A DNA stretch of 42,232 bases from positions 1 through 42,232 of the forward strand of contig NZ_JBEXCV010000069.1 in the NCBI RefSeq assembly GCF_040605455.1, written 5' to 3'. The stretch comes from Embleya sp040605455 (GTDB lineage: Bacteria; Actinomycetota; Actinomycetes; Streptomycetales; Streptomycetaceae). Made by a program: the position numbers and the translations under genes. This document shows positions 17,266-25,296 of the stretch, in pieces. The notes below the pieces were generated by a model. It searched no databases, was not told the origin of the DNA, and saw only the letters and a program-made list of their open reading frames with translations. The stretch's first letter is position 1, and each line of letters starts with the position of its first letter.

Positions 17266-17274
17266 GAAGACCGA

Positions 17275-18198
17275 CTATGCGTAGAGGGAACCGGTGTTGA
17301 CCACCGGCTGGGTGGCCTGGTCGCTGCACAGCACCACGAGCAGGTTGCTGACCATCGCCGCGCGGCGGTCGTCGTCCAGCTCGACCAGGTCGCCCTCCTC
17401 CAGCCGGTTCAACGCGAGTTCGACCATGCCCACCGCGCCCTCGACGATCCGCTGCCGGGCCGCGACCACCGCGCCCGCCTGCTGGCGGCGCAACATCGCC
17501 TGGGCGATCTCCGGCGCGTAGGCCAGCCGGGTGATCCGCGACTCGACCACGCTGACCCCGGCCGAGGCGACCCGCGCACCGATCTCCGCGGAGAGCTTGC
17601 CGGTGATCTCGTCGGCGTTGTCACGCAGGGACATGCCGCCGTTGCCGTGGTCGTCGTACGGGTAGCTGTTGGCGATGTGCCGCACCGCGGTCTCGGTCTG
17701 TATCGCGACGAACTCCTCGAAGTCGTCCACCTCGAACTTGGCCTGTGCGGTGTCCTCGACCTGCCACACCACGACCGCGGCGATCTCGATCGGGTTGCCG
17801 TCGTTGTCGTTGACCTTGGCGGTCTGCGTCTCGTGGTTGCGGATGCGCGTGGAAACCTTGGTGCGGTCGGTGAACGGGTTCACCCAGCGCAGGCCGTCGC
17901 GGCGCAGCGTGCCCTTGTAGTGCCCGAAGAGCTGGAGCACTCGGGCTTCACCGGGGGCCACCGTGGTCAGACCGCAGAGCGCGAACAGCGCCGCGACGAT
18001 GATCACGATGCCGGCGGTGACGGCCGCGACCTTTTGACCGTCGTGCAGCAGAGCGCCGAAGACGGTGAGCCCGACGCCGCCGGCGACGAAGAGCACGCCG
18101 ACCGTGAGTGCGGGCAGACCGGAGACGCCGGTCACCACCTTTTCCCGGACCTGAGGGGCCGGCATTTCCACGATGGACTCGGGACCGAGGTCGCTCAT
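17275..18198 (-). CDS. SPFH/band 7 domain membrane protein
   Basis: A 307-residue stomatin/flotillin-type protein. Two hydrophobic segments (about 28-48 and 56-76) anchor it. The SPFH domain follows (about 80-250), with TTVAPGEARVLQLFGHYKGT, DGLRWVNPF, and the late VVESRITRLAYAPEIAQAML plus QRIVEGAVGMVE helix. SPFH proteins oligomerise on membranes and organise protein complexes or protease access. A ribosome-binding site AGGAG lies eight bases before ATG 18198. The promoter just upstream has a -10 TATGAT and a 16-bp palindrome. It heads an operon with the ribbon-helix-helix and GPP34 genes. Confidence 0.92.
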   Translation of the reverse strand: MSDLGPESIVEMPAPQVREKVVTGVSGLPALTVGVLFVAGGVGLTVFGALLHDGQKVAAVTAGIVIIVAALFALCGLTTVAPGEARVLQLFGHYKGTLRRDGLRWVNPFTDRTKVSTRIRNHETQTAKVNDNDGNPIEIAAVVVWQVEDTAQAKFEVDDFEEFVAIQTETAVRHIANSYPYDDHGNGGMSLRDNADEITGKLSAEIGARVASAGVSVVESRITRLAYAPEIAQAMLRRQQAGAVVAARQRIVEGAVGMVELALNRLEEGDLVELDDDRRAAMVSNLLVVLCSDQATQPVVNTGSLYA

Positions 18199-18233
18199 GT
18201 GGTCACTCCTGCTCGATTTGGCTTGCCATCACC

Positions 18234-18257
18234 ATCATAGCAAAGTGATATCACTTT
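18234..18257 (-). promoter_or_regulatory. SPFH-operon promoter with palindromic operator in the spacer
   Basis: On the minus strand, TATGAT (18239-18234) is a good -10. The perfect 16-bp palindrome AAAGTGATATCACTTT (18242-18257) lies where the -35/-10 spacer should be, and no good -35 hexamer is visible. A repressor on this AT-rich site would block RNA polymerase. The operon's own ribbon-helix-helix protein is the obvious candidate by proximity, but this is untested. Confidence 0.65.
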
Positions 18258-18777
18258 ATGCCAAGGGACAACCCTCTCTCCCACACGCCGCCCAGCCGGG
18301 CGCCGACCGGCGGGAGGCGCGGGCGCGTGAGCGGCCGACCCGAGGGGCACACGCGGCGCGGGCGCGAGTGGCGCGAGTGGCGCGGGCGGGCCGGACGTCC
18401 GGCCGGGCGGAGCGCGGGCGCGGGCACGGGCACGGTCGTGCCGGCATCCGCCTCGGTCTCTATGGCCAGGACGTACTCGACCCCGGCGGCGAGCAGGAAC
18501 TCGTTCACCTCGACCGGGTCCGGGGCCTCCAGAACGCGCAGTACGAAGAACGCGCGGGCCGGGTCGGGCCGGACAGCCGACCGAGCGCCTGCTCGATCGC
18601 GCCGCCGGCCGTGGGAACAGCCGCAGGACCCAGACCCACGGAAGCAAGCACCCGACGTCGCGCCGATCGGTTCAGGCGCATCGCGCCGCGCACGATGCGC
18701 AGCGGGACGCGGTCGGCATCGCTGATGCTTACGAGGCCGGGGCCGCGCCCCGAGTCGCGCCACCGACCCCGCAGCAC
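18251..18777 (-). pseudogene. possible frameshifted gene, unknown function
   Basis: Two stretches with coding-like third-position GC and protein-like sequence lie in different minus frames. The first (about 18740-18600) contains VPLRIVRGAMRLNRSARRRV. The second (about 18590-18440) contains FFVLRVLEAPDPVEVNEFLL and GVEYVLAIETEADAG. A one-base shift near 18590, in a GC homopolymer-rich patch, would join them. After about 18440 the second frame becomes Arg/Pro low-complexity. I do not recognise the family. Alternatives are a sequencing error, a single short gene in the second frame, or no gene. Confidence 0.3.
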
Positions 18778-18789
18778 CCGATCCGACCG

Positions 18790-19440
18790 TCAGCCGGCTC
18801 CGGCGAAACCCGACTCGTAGGCGGCGATCACCGCCTGGGTGCGGTCGCGGGCGCCCAACTTGCCCAGCAGTGCGCTCACATGGCTCTTGACCGTCTCGGT
18901 GCCCAGGAACAGTTCGGCGGCGATCTCGGCGTTGTTCAGCCCTCGGGCCATCGCCCGCAGCACGTCGGCCTCGCGGTCGGTCAGATTGGCCCGGGCCACC
19001 GCGTCACCGTGGGCCGCCTTCCCGTGGCGTTCGACCAACGCCCGCAACTTGGCCGGGAACAGCAGGGAATCTCCGGTGGCCAGCGCTCGCACCGCTCCGG
19101 TGATCTCGGCGGGGCGGGCTCGCTTGAGCAGGAAGCCGTGTGCCCCGACCCGCAGCGCCTCGTAGACGTATTCGTCGTTCTCGAAGGTGGTGATGATCAA
19201 AATCTTGGGCGGCTGATCGAGGTGCGCGAGCAGGTCCCGGGTGGCCTGGATCCCGTCCACGCGCGGCATGCGCACGTCCATCGCGACCACGTCCGGGCGC
19301 AGCGAGCGGACCAGCGAGAGCACGCCTGCGCCGTCGTCGGCCTCGCCCACGACCTCCAAGTCGGGCTGTGCGCCCAGGATGGCCCGCAGGCCCGCCCGGA
19401 CCAGTTCGTCGTCGTCTACCAGCAGGATCCTGATCGTCAC
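18790..19440 (-). CDS. NarL/LuxR-type response regulator
   Basis: A 216-residue transcription factor. The receiver domain (1-120) has acidic Asp9-Asp11, phospho-acceptor Asp55 in VAMDVRMPR, and conserved Lys in FLLKRA. A LuxR-type helix-turn-helix follows (about 150-210; LTDREADVLRAMARGLNNAEIAAEL, then TETVKSHVSALLGKL). The start GTG 19440 overlaps the kinase stop as GTGA, so the pair is translationally coupled; GTG 19449 is a possible alternative. It is the output of the adjacent DesK-type kinase and probably activates the divergent ABC exporter, as in many actinobacterial loci of this layout. Confidence 0.94.
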   Translation of the reverse strand: MTIRILLVDDDELVRAGLRAILGAQPDLEVVGEADDGAGVLSLVRSLRPDVVAMDVRMPRVDGIQATRDLLAHLDQPPKILIITTFENDEYVYEALRVGAHGFLLKRARPAEITGAVRALATGDSLLFPAKLRALVERHGKAAHGDAVARANLTDREADVLRAMARGLNNAEIAAELFLGTETVKSHVSALLGKLGARDRTQAVIAAYESGFAGAG

Positions 19441-20690
19441 GACGCCCACCGTAGAGGCAAACGCACGTGCACCCGCCAGTAGCCGTCGTGCACACCGGCG
19501 GTGGCCTCGCCGCCAAGCAGCGCGGCCCGCTCGCGTATGCCCCGCAGTCCGCTGCCGCTGCCGGCGCCGACCACCCGCCGCTCCGCTCCCGCTGCGGGCG
19601 CGCTGCTCAGCACGGTCAGCTCGACGTCGTGGTCGTCCACCGCCACGGTCACATCGACTGGCACCGGGCCCGCGTGCCGCAGCACGTTGGTGAGCGACTC
19701 CTGCACGATCCGATAGCCCTCGCGCGAGATCACCGCCGGCACCGCGTCGACGGCGCCCGACACCCGCAGTGCGACCGAGGCCCCCGCGCCGCGTGTGCCA
19801 TCGACCAGCACCTTGAGCTCGGGCAGGCCGGGGCGAGGTGCGGCCGGCTCCGGGGCGTCACGCAACAGCAGCAACATGCGTTCCAGGTCTTCCAGAGCTT
19901 GCCGGCCGGTCTCCTCGATCGCTTCGAGCGCCCGGTCCGCGAAGGCGGGATCGGTGTCCAGCAATTGCCGGGCGGCGCCGGCCTGAAGCACCGTCACCGA
20001 CAGGGCATGGCCGATCGAGTCGTGCAATTCGCGGGCGAGCCGATTGTGTTCGAGCAGTTGCTCGGTCCGCCGCTCGGCTATCGCGAGGCGCTCGTTCGCG
20101 GACGGCCCGAGCAGCCTGGCGCCAAGCCGGGTGAGCACCCAACCCACGCCGGCCAGGTAGTAGAGCGCCCCGACGATGACGAGCACGCCCAGCGGGATCA
20201 GCCACCAATGCCCGACACCGCCCGCGAAGGTGAGCCCGTTGAACGTCACACCCATATCCGTGGCCGGCGACACGATCATCGCGATCCCCACGAACACCGA
20301 CTGGCCCGTGAGCGCGAGGCCGACCCAGGCCAGGTCGACCCGCAACACGAGCCACAGCGCGGTACGCCATCGGTCCGCCCACCCCTGGGACCGGGTGACC
20401 ACGATGTCGCTCTCGTCGCCGGGACGCAGCAGCAGCCGGGCCAGGAACCCCTCAAACCGGCGCGCCTCGGCGAGCAGCCCGAACGCGACCAGGATCGGAA
20501 TCGGTACGACCAACAACGCGATCCCGTTGGCGACCCCGCCCTCCTCCTCCAGGCCCGGGTACACCAGAGCGACCGCGACGCCCAGTGCCAAGGCCGTGAA
20601 CAGGTGGAAGGCCCGCGTGTAGGTGGAGGCCGTGACGAGCGGCCGGGTGAGGCGGGTGAGCGTGGTGCGAAGTGGCGCGATGCGGGACAT
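19437..20690 (-). CDS. DesK/NarX-type sensor histidine kinase
   Basis: A 417-residue membrane kinase. Hydrophobic segments at about 28-46, 56-74, 112-140 and 160-190 form the sensor region, with almost no extracellular domain, which suits sensing within the membrane. The dimerisation/phosphoacceptor box is ELHDSIGHAL with His223 (HisKA_3 type). The ATP-binding part shows QESLTNVLRHAG (N box) and GSGLRGIRERAALLGG (G box). The start ATG 20690 is preceded by AGGA. It overlaps the response regulator gene by four bases and diverges from an ABC exporter that is its likely target. Confidence 0.93.
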   Translation of the reverse strand: MSRIAPLRTTLTRLTRPLVTASTYTRAFHLFTALALGVAVALVYPGLEEEGGVANGIALLVVPIPILVAFGLLAEARRFEGFLARLLLRPGDESDIVVTRSQGWADRWRTALWLVLRVDLAWVGLALTGQSVFVGIAMIVSPATDMGVTFNGLTFAGGVGHWWLIPLGVLVIVGALYYLAGVGWVLTRLGARLLGPSANERLAIAERRTEQLLEHNRLARELHDSIGHALSVTVLQAGAARQLLDTDPAFADRALEAIEETGRQALEDLERMLLLLRDAPEPAAPRPGLPELKVLVDGTRGAGASVALRVSGAVDAVPAVISREGYRIVQESLTNVLRHAGPVPVDVTVAVDDHDVELTVLSSAPAAGAERRVVGAGSGSGLRGIRERAALLGGEATAGVHDGYWRVHVRLPLRWAS

Positions 20691-20723
20691 GCCGCCATCC
20701 TGCCTGGTCGTCGTGCGCGCGAC

Positions 20724-20762
20724 CTCCCCCGCCCGGGGGAGACCATCCCCACGGTTGGGGGA
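20724..20762. promoter_or_regulatory. inverted repeats between kinase and ABC genes
   Basis: CTCCCCCGCCCGGGGGAG (20724-20741) is a perfect inverted repeat with 8-base arms and a CC centre. Five bases later TCCCC-ACGGTT-GGGG(G)A (20746-20762) forms a second, weaker one. They lie in the 159-base divergent promoter region, a plausible site for the response regulator. Confidence 0.42.
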
Positions 20763-20849
20763 TCCGGCGGAGGGTCCCGAAATCGCAGTCTTGAGGCACC
20801 GCAGCAACCGGGCGGCGCCCACTCCGAAGCAGCCGAGGGAGCACAGCAG

Positions 20850-21575
20850 ATGATCCGCATCCGCAACCTGACGAAGCGTTATGGCGACGTTCTCGCGGTC
20901 GACGACCTCGACTTCGAGGTCGCCGCCGGCACGGTGACGGGCTTCCTCGGGCCCAACGGCGCGGGCAAGTCGACGACCCTGCGGATGGTGCTCGGTCTGG
21001 ACCGGCCCACCGCCGGGGCCGCGACGATCGACGGCCGGGTCTACGGCGAACTGCACGAGCCGCTGCGTCATGTGGGAGCGCTGCTGGATGCGGGGGCTGT
21101 GCACCGGCGGCGCCGGGGCCGCGACCATCTGCTCTACCTCGCGCGGTCCAACCGCATACCGGACCCCCGGGTGGACGAGGTGCTCGACCGGGTCGGCCTG
21201 ACCAACGCGGCTCGTCGTCGGGCCGGCACCTACTCGCTCGGGATGCGCCAGCGTCTGGGCATCGCCGCCGCGTTGTTGGGCGATCCGGGAGTGCTGATCT
21301 TCGACGAACCGGTCAACGGCCTCGATCCGGAGGGCATCCGGTGGATCCGCGACCTGATCCGGTCGCTGGCCGCCGAGGGCCGCACGGTGTTCCTGTCCAG
21401 TCATCTCATGAGCGAGATGGCGCTGACCGCCGACCACCTCGTGGTGATCGCCGGCGGGCGCCTGTTGGCCGACACCTCGCTGGCCGAGTTCGTCGGCGAG
21501 GGCGAGTCCTTGGAAGACGTCTATCTCCGGCTGACCGCCGGACACGAGCAGTTCGTGGGAGGTGGCCGCGCATGA
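20850..21575 (+). CDS. ABC transporter ATP-binding protein
   Basis: A 241-residue ATPase of the exporter type (drug/bacteriocin/Na+ exporter family). Walker A GPNGAGKST is at 34-42, the signature YSLGMRQRLGIA at 128-139, Walker B LIFDEPVNGLD at 149-159, and the H-loop in FLSSHLMSEM. The region between Walker A and the signature (GAVHRRRRGRDHLLYLA) follows the usual pattern of two-component-controlled lantibiotic- or antibiotic-response exporters. The start ATG 20850 follows GAGGGA. Its stop overlaps the permease start (ATGA), forming a two-gene operon divergent from the kinase/regulator pair. Confidence 0.95.
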   Translation: MIRIRNLTKRYGDVLAVDDLDFEVAAGTVTGFLGPNGAGKSTTLRMVLGLDRPTAGAATIDGRVYGELHEPLRHVGALLDAGAVHRRRRGRDHLLYLARSNRIPDPRVDEVLDRVGLTNAARRRAGTYSLGMRQRLGIAAALLGDPGVLIFDEPVNGLDPEGIRWIRDLIRSLAAEGRTVFLSSHLMSEMALTADHLVVIAGGRLLADTSLAEFVGEGESLEDVYLRLTAGHEQFVGGGRA

Positions 21576-22354
21576 GCACGGCAACGACACAGATGCGCGG
21601 CACGTTCCCGGCGGCGCTGCATGCCGAATGGACCAAGCTCCGCTCGGTGCCCTCGACCCGATGGTTGCCGGTGGTCGCGGTGGCGCTGACCGTGGGCGTC
21701 GGCATATTGGTCGACGCGTTCGTCGCCGAGGGCCAACGCCGCGAGGACGGCGCGGAATACGACCCCTTCACCCTCGTGCACTACGGCATCAACGTCGGCC
21801 AGATAGCGCTGGTGGCCTTCGCCGTGTTGGCCGTGGCGGGCGAGTACGGCAGCGGCACCATCCAGGCCTCGCTCGCGGCGGTGCCCGACCGCCGTGTGTT
21901 CGCGGCCGCGAAGTTGACCGTGATCACCGCGGTGGCGCTGGTCACCGGCATCGTCTCGAGTCTGGCCTGCACGTTGTCGGCCCGGGTGTTCATGCCCGAC
22001 GGCGACATCTCGCTGACCACCACGGAGACCTGGCGTACGGCCTTCGGTCAAGCGGCCTACCTGCTGCTGTTGGCGGTGATCTGCGCCGGCGTCACCTTCG
22101 TGCTGCGCACGCCGATGGCCTCGATGGGCCTGCTGATACCGCTGATCCTGCTGGGCACCACCGCGCTCACCGCGATACCGGGCGTGCGCAAAGTGGCCAG
22201 GTTCCTGCCGGACCGGGCCGGGCAACGCATCATGCGGCTGCACGACTTCAACGCCAACGAACTCGATCCGTGGGCGGGCCTGGCGGTGATGGTGGTGTGG
22301 GCGATCGCCGCAGCGGCCACCGCGCTGATGGTGGTACGCCGGCGCGACGCCTGA
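21572..22354 (+). CDS. ABC-2 type permease
   Basis: A 260-residue membrane partner of the preceding ATPase. The N-terminal LHAEWTKLRSVPSTRWL is the typical cytoplasmic lead-in of actinobacterial ABC-2 permeases. Six hydrophobic helices follow (about 33-50, 72-92, 110-135, 158-175, 183-205, 232-252), with EYGSGTIQASLAAVPDR between helices 2 and 3, a family landmark. The start ATG 21572 overlaps the ATPase stop and has GGGAGGTGG upstream. The substrate is unknown; export of a cell-envelope-active compound is a reasonable inference from the linked two-component system. Confidence 0.93.
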   Translation: MSTATTQMRGTFPAALHAEWTKLRSVPSTRWLPVVAVALTVGVGILVDAFVAEGQRREDGAEYDPFTLVHYGINVGQIALVAFAVLAVAGEYGSGTIQASLAAVPDRRVFAAAKLTVITAVALVTGIVSSLACTLSARVFMPDGDISLTTTETWRTAFGQAAYLLLLAVICAGVTFVLRTPMASMGLLIPLILLGTTALTAIPGVRKVARFLPDRAGQRIMRLHDFNANELDPWAGLAVMVVWAIAAAATALMVVRRRDA

Positions 22355-22407
22355 CACCGACGCGATCCTCCGGTTACCCAGGGTCACTTGTGGGCATTCC
22401 AGGGCGC

Positions 22408-23784
22408 ATGTCCAGATGGCGGCGGCGCGAGACGGCGGCAGGGAAGCCCCTGCCGCCCACCCGGCGCAACACCGAGTTCCTGCTGCTCGTCTTCGCGGTC
22501 CTGGTCCCCGTCTTCGCCTACGCGAACGTCGGCCTGACCAAGGACGGCTCGGTTCCACCGGATACCGCAAAATACGGACTCGGGCTCGGCTTTCTCGTGC
22601 TGATCGCCCACATTCTGGTGCGCCGCTTCGCACCGTATGCCGACCCGGTGCTGCTGCCGATCGCCGCACTGCTCAACGGCCTGGGGCTGGTGCTGATCTA
22701 CCGACTCGACCTGGAAACGCCGAAGGTGCAGGCCGCGCCCTCGCAACTGATGTGGTCGGCCATTGGAGTGATCCTGTTCGCGGTGGTGATGATCGCCGTG
22801 CGCGATCACCGCACCCTGGGCAAGTACGCATACCTCGCGGCTGCCGTGGCCCTGTTCCTGATGATCGTCCCCGTCTTCTTCCCGGCCATCAACGGCGCCA
22901 AGGTGTGGATCCGACTGGGCCCCTTCTCGCTACAGCCCGGCGAGTTCGCCAAAATCATCCTGGTCGTCTTCTTCGCGTCCTACCTCGCCACCACGCGCGA
23001 GACGCTGATGATGATCGGCCGTCGGTTCTGCGGCGTGAACCTGCCGCGCGGCCGCGACCTCGGGCCGGTCGTCGCGGTCTGGTTGGCCTCGGTCGGCATC
23101 CTGATCCTGGAGCGCGATCTGGGCACGTCCCTGCTCTACTTCGGCGCATTCGTGGTGATGCTCTACGTCGCAACCGCACGCATCAGCTGGATTCTGGTCG
23201 GCCTCATCCTAATCGCACTCGGCGCGTTCGTGGTCGGCTCCGCCGAACCCCACGTGCACAGCCGCGTGCAGAACTGGCTGGATCCGTTCGCGAGCATCCA
23301 CGCGGGGCTCGGCCCGGGCCAACTGGCCCAGTCCCTGTTCTGTTTCGCGGCCGGCGGCCTGCTCGGCGCCGGCCTCGGTTTGGGGCACTCGATCCTGGTC
23401 GGCTTCGCCGCCAAGAGCGACTTCATCCTGGCCACCGTCGGCGAGGAGCTCGGACTGACCGGCATCGCCGCGCTGTTCGTGCTCTACGCGCTGCTGGTCG
23501 CGCGCGGCTTCCGGGCCGGCTTGACCGCGCCGGACGCGTTCGGCTCGCTGCTCGCCTACGGCCTCTCCGCCGTGCTGGCCATCCAGGTGTTCGTGGTCGC
23601 GGGCGGAGTGACCGCGCTGATCCCGCTCACCGGCATGACCATGCCCTTCCTCGCTCAGGGCGGCTCGTCCGTGGTCACCAACTGGGCACTGATCGCACTG
23701 CTGATGAAGGTCAGCGACCGGGGCCGCCGACCACCCGCGCCGATCGAGGAACCCAGCCCGCTGCCCGAGGAGGTGCACGCGTGA
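22408..23784 (+). CDS. FtsW/RodA/SpoVE-family peptidoglycan glycosyltransferase
   Basis: A 458-residue SEDS protein with about ten to twelve membrane helices. It polymerises lipid II into glycan strands with a class B PBP partner. Family landmarks are INGAKVWIRLGPFSLQPGEFAKI (about 152-175), LERDLGTSLLYFG (about 230-242), a long loop with WLDPF, and the C-terminal PLTGMTMPFLAQGGSSV. ATG 22408 follows AGGGCG; an in-frame GTG 18 bases upstream is possible. Its stop overlaps the PBP start (GTGA), so the pair is translationally coupled. The usual Streptomyces neighbours of such a pair, a PASTA Ser/Thr kinase and phosphatase, are not here, so it may be a second, paralogous pair. Confidence 0.94.
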   Translation: MSRWRRRETAAGKPLPPTRRNTEFLLLVFAVLVPVFAYANVGLTKDGSVPPDTAKYGLGLGFLVLIAHILVRRFAPYADPVLLPIAALLNGLGLVLIYRLDLETPKVQAAPSQLMWSAIGVILFAVVMIAVRDHRTLGKYAYLAAAVALFLMIVPVFFPAINGAKVWIRLGPFSLQPGEFAKIILVVFFASYLATTRETLMMIGRRFCGVNLPRGRDLGPVVAVWLASVGILILERDLGTSLLYFGAFVVMLYVATARISWILVGLILIALGAFVVGSAEPHVHSRVQNWLDPFASIHAGLGPGQLAQSLFCFAAGGLLGAGLGLGHSILVGFAAKSDFILATVGEELGLTGIAALFVLYALLVARGFRAGLTAPDAFGSLLAYGLSAVLAIQVFVVAGGVTALIPLTGMTMPFLAQGGSSVVTNWALIALLMKVSDRGRRPPAPIEEPSPLPEEVHA

Positions 23785-25253
23785 TCATCACCGCCCGGCG
23801 AGCGGCCGGATTCTGTCTGCTGCTGCTTTTGGCGCTGCTCGGCAACGGCACCTGGCTCATGGCGCACAAGGCCGACGCCTACGACCACATGACGGGCAAC
23901 CGCCGTCCGCAGATCGTGCGTTACCAGCAGGCACGCGGCGACATCCTGGTGGCCGACCGGCCGATCACCGGTTCGCCGCACACCGCCACATCCTCCGACC
24001 TGGCCTACGGCCGCAGCTACACCGACGGCCCGCTCTACGCCCCGGTCACCGGCTACGCATCCCAGCTCTACGGCGCCTCGCTGCTCGAAGGCGTCGAGGA
24101 CGACCTCCTGGCGGGCACCGATCCGCGGCTGGGCGCATGGCCGGTAATCACCGCGATCACCCGCAGGCGCAGTCCCGCCGGCAACGTGGCCACCACGATC
24201 CTGCCCGCCGCCCAACAGGCCGCGTTCGCCGGCCTCGCGAGCACCGGCAACAAGGGCGCGGTGGCCGCGCTCGACCCCGCCACCGGCGCGATCCTGGCCC
24301 TGGTGAGCACGCCGTCCTACGACCCGGGCAGGCTGGCCGGTGCCAACAAGGCGACCCGGACCGCATGGACCACGCTGGACGCCGACCCCGACCGGCCGAT
24401 GCTCAATCGCGCGCTGCGCGAGACCTATCCCCCGGGCTCCACTTTCAAGGTGGTCACGGCCGCGGCGGCGCTCGCCTCGGGCATGGTCGCCGATCCGGAC
24501 AAGCCGACCGCTTCGCCCGATCCCTATCCGCTGCCCGAGTCGCGCACCCGACTCGGCAACGAGGTCTCCGGCTGCCGCGACGCGTCGCTGCGCTACGCGC
24601 TGGCTATGTCCTGCAACACTGTGTTCGCCAAGCTCGGGGTCGACATGGGCGCCGAGGTGATGCGCCGGCAGGCCAAAGCGTTCGGCTTCGACGATCCGAA
24701 GCTGCGGATCCCGATCGCGGTCACCGAGAGCGTGTTTCCGAGACATCCGGATCGCCCGCAGACCGCACTGTCCTCGATCGGCCAGTTCGACACCCGGGCC
24801 ACCCCGCTCCAGATGGCGATGGTCGCCGCAGGCGTCGCCAACGACGGCGAGGTGATGCGGCCGTACCTGGTCGAGCGGCTCACCCGCAGCGACGGCAGCA
24901 CCGTGCACACCACCGACCACGAGACCCTGGCCCGCGCGGTCTCCCCGCCGGTGGCACGCCGATTGCAGAAGATGATGGAGGACGTGGTCACCACCGGCAC
25001 CGGCGGCAACGGGCGGATCGACGGCGCCGTCGTCGGCGGCAAGACCGGCACCGCCCAGCACGGCGAGAACAACCGGGCCGTGCCCTACGCCTGGTTCATC
25101 GCCTACGCGAAGGCCGGCGCCGACGCCAAACCTGCCGTGGCGGTCGCCGTCGTGGTCGAGGACGGCTCGGCCGACCGCGCCGACATCACCGGCGGCGGCC
25201 TCGCCGCCCCGATCGCCAAGGCCGTGATGTCCGCGGTGTTGGCCACTCGATGA
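23781..25253 (+). CDS. class B penicillin-binding protein (transpeptidase)
   Basis: A 490-residue membrane-anchored DD-transpeptidase that crosslinks peptidoglycan outside the cell. One N-terminal helix (about 8-28) is the anchor. Catalytic motifs are Ser220-Thr-Phe-Lys223, Ser277-Cys-Asn279 and Lys421-Thr-Gly-Thr424. The N-terminal dimerisation region is compact and there are no PASTA domains, as in PbpA-type proteins. The start GTG 23781 overlaps the FtsW-like stop and is preceded by GAGGAGGTG. Coupled translation with the SEDS partner implies a dedicated glycosyltransferase/transpeptidase complex. Confidence 0.95.
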   Translation: MIITARRAAGFCLLLLLALLGNGTWLMAHKADAYDHMTGNRRPQIVRYQQARGDILVADRPITGSPHTATSSDLAYGRSYTDGPLYAPVTGYASQLYGASLLEGVEDDLLAGTDPRLGAWPVITAITRRRSPAGNVATTILPAAQQAAFAGLASTGNKGAVAALDPATGAILALVSTPSYDPGRLAGANKATRTAWTTLDADPDRPMLNRALRETYPPGSTFKVVTAAAALASGMVADPDKPTASPDPYPLPESRTRLGNEVSGCRDASLRYALAMSCNTVFAKLGVDMGAEVMRRQAKAFGFDDPKLRIPIAVTESVFPRHPDRPQTALSSIGQFDTRATPLQMAMVAAGVANDGEVMRPYLVERLTRSDGSTVHTTDHETLARAVSPPVARRLQKMMEDVVTTGTGGNGRIDGAVVGGKTGTAQHGENNRAVPYAWFIAYAKAGADAKPAVAVAVVVEDGSADRADITGGGLAAPIAKAVMSAVLATR

Positions 25254-25296
25254 GCACCCCGCCGGGGCCGCCTCGCCGCCGGCTCGCGCGCCCCGG

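Noticed and set aside
16675..18240. Plus-strand ORF with Gly-Leu-Gly-Ile repeats
   Set aside because: It is the complement of the Ser/Asp/Glu microsatellite and of the SPFH gene. The minus-strand genes have family matches, ribosome-binding sites and tight spacing.
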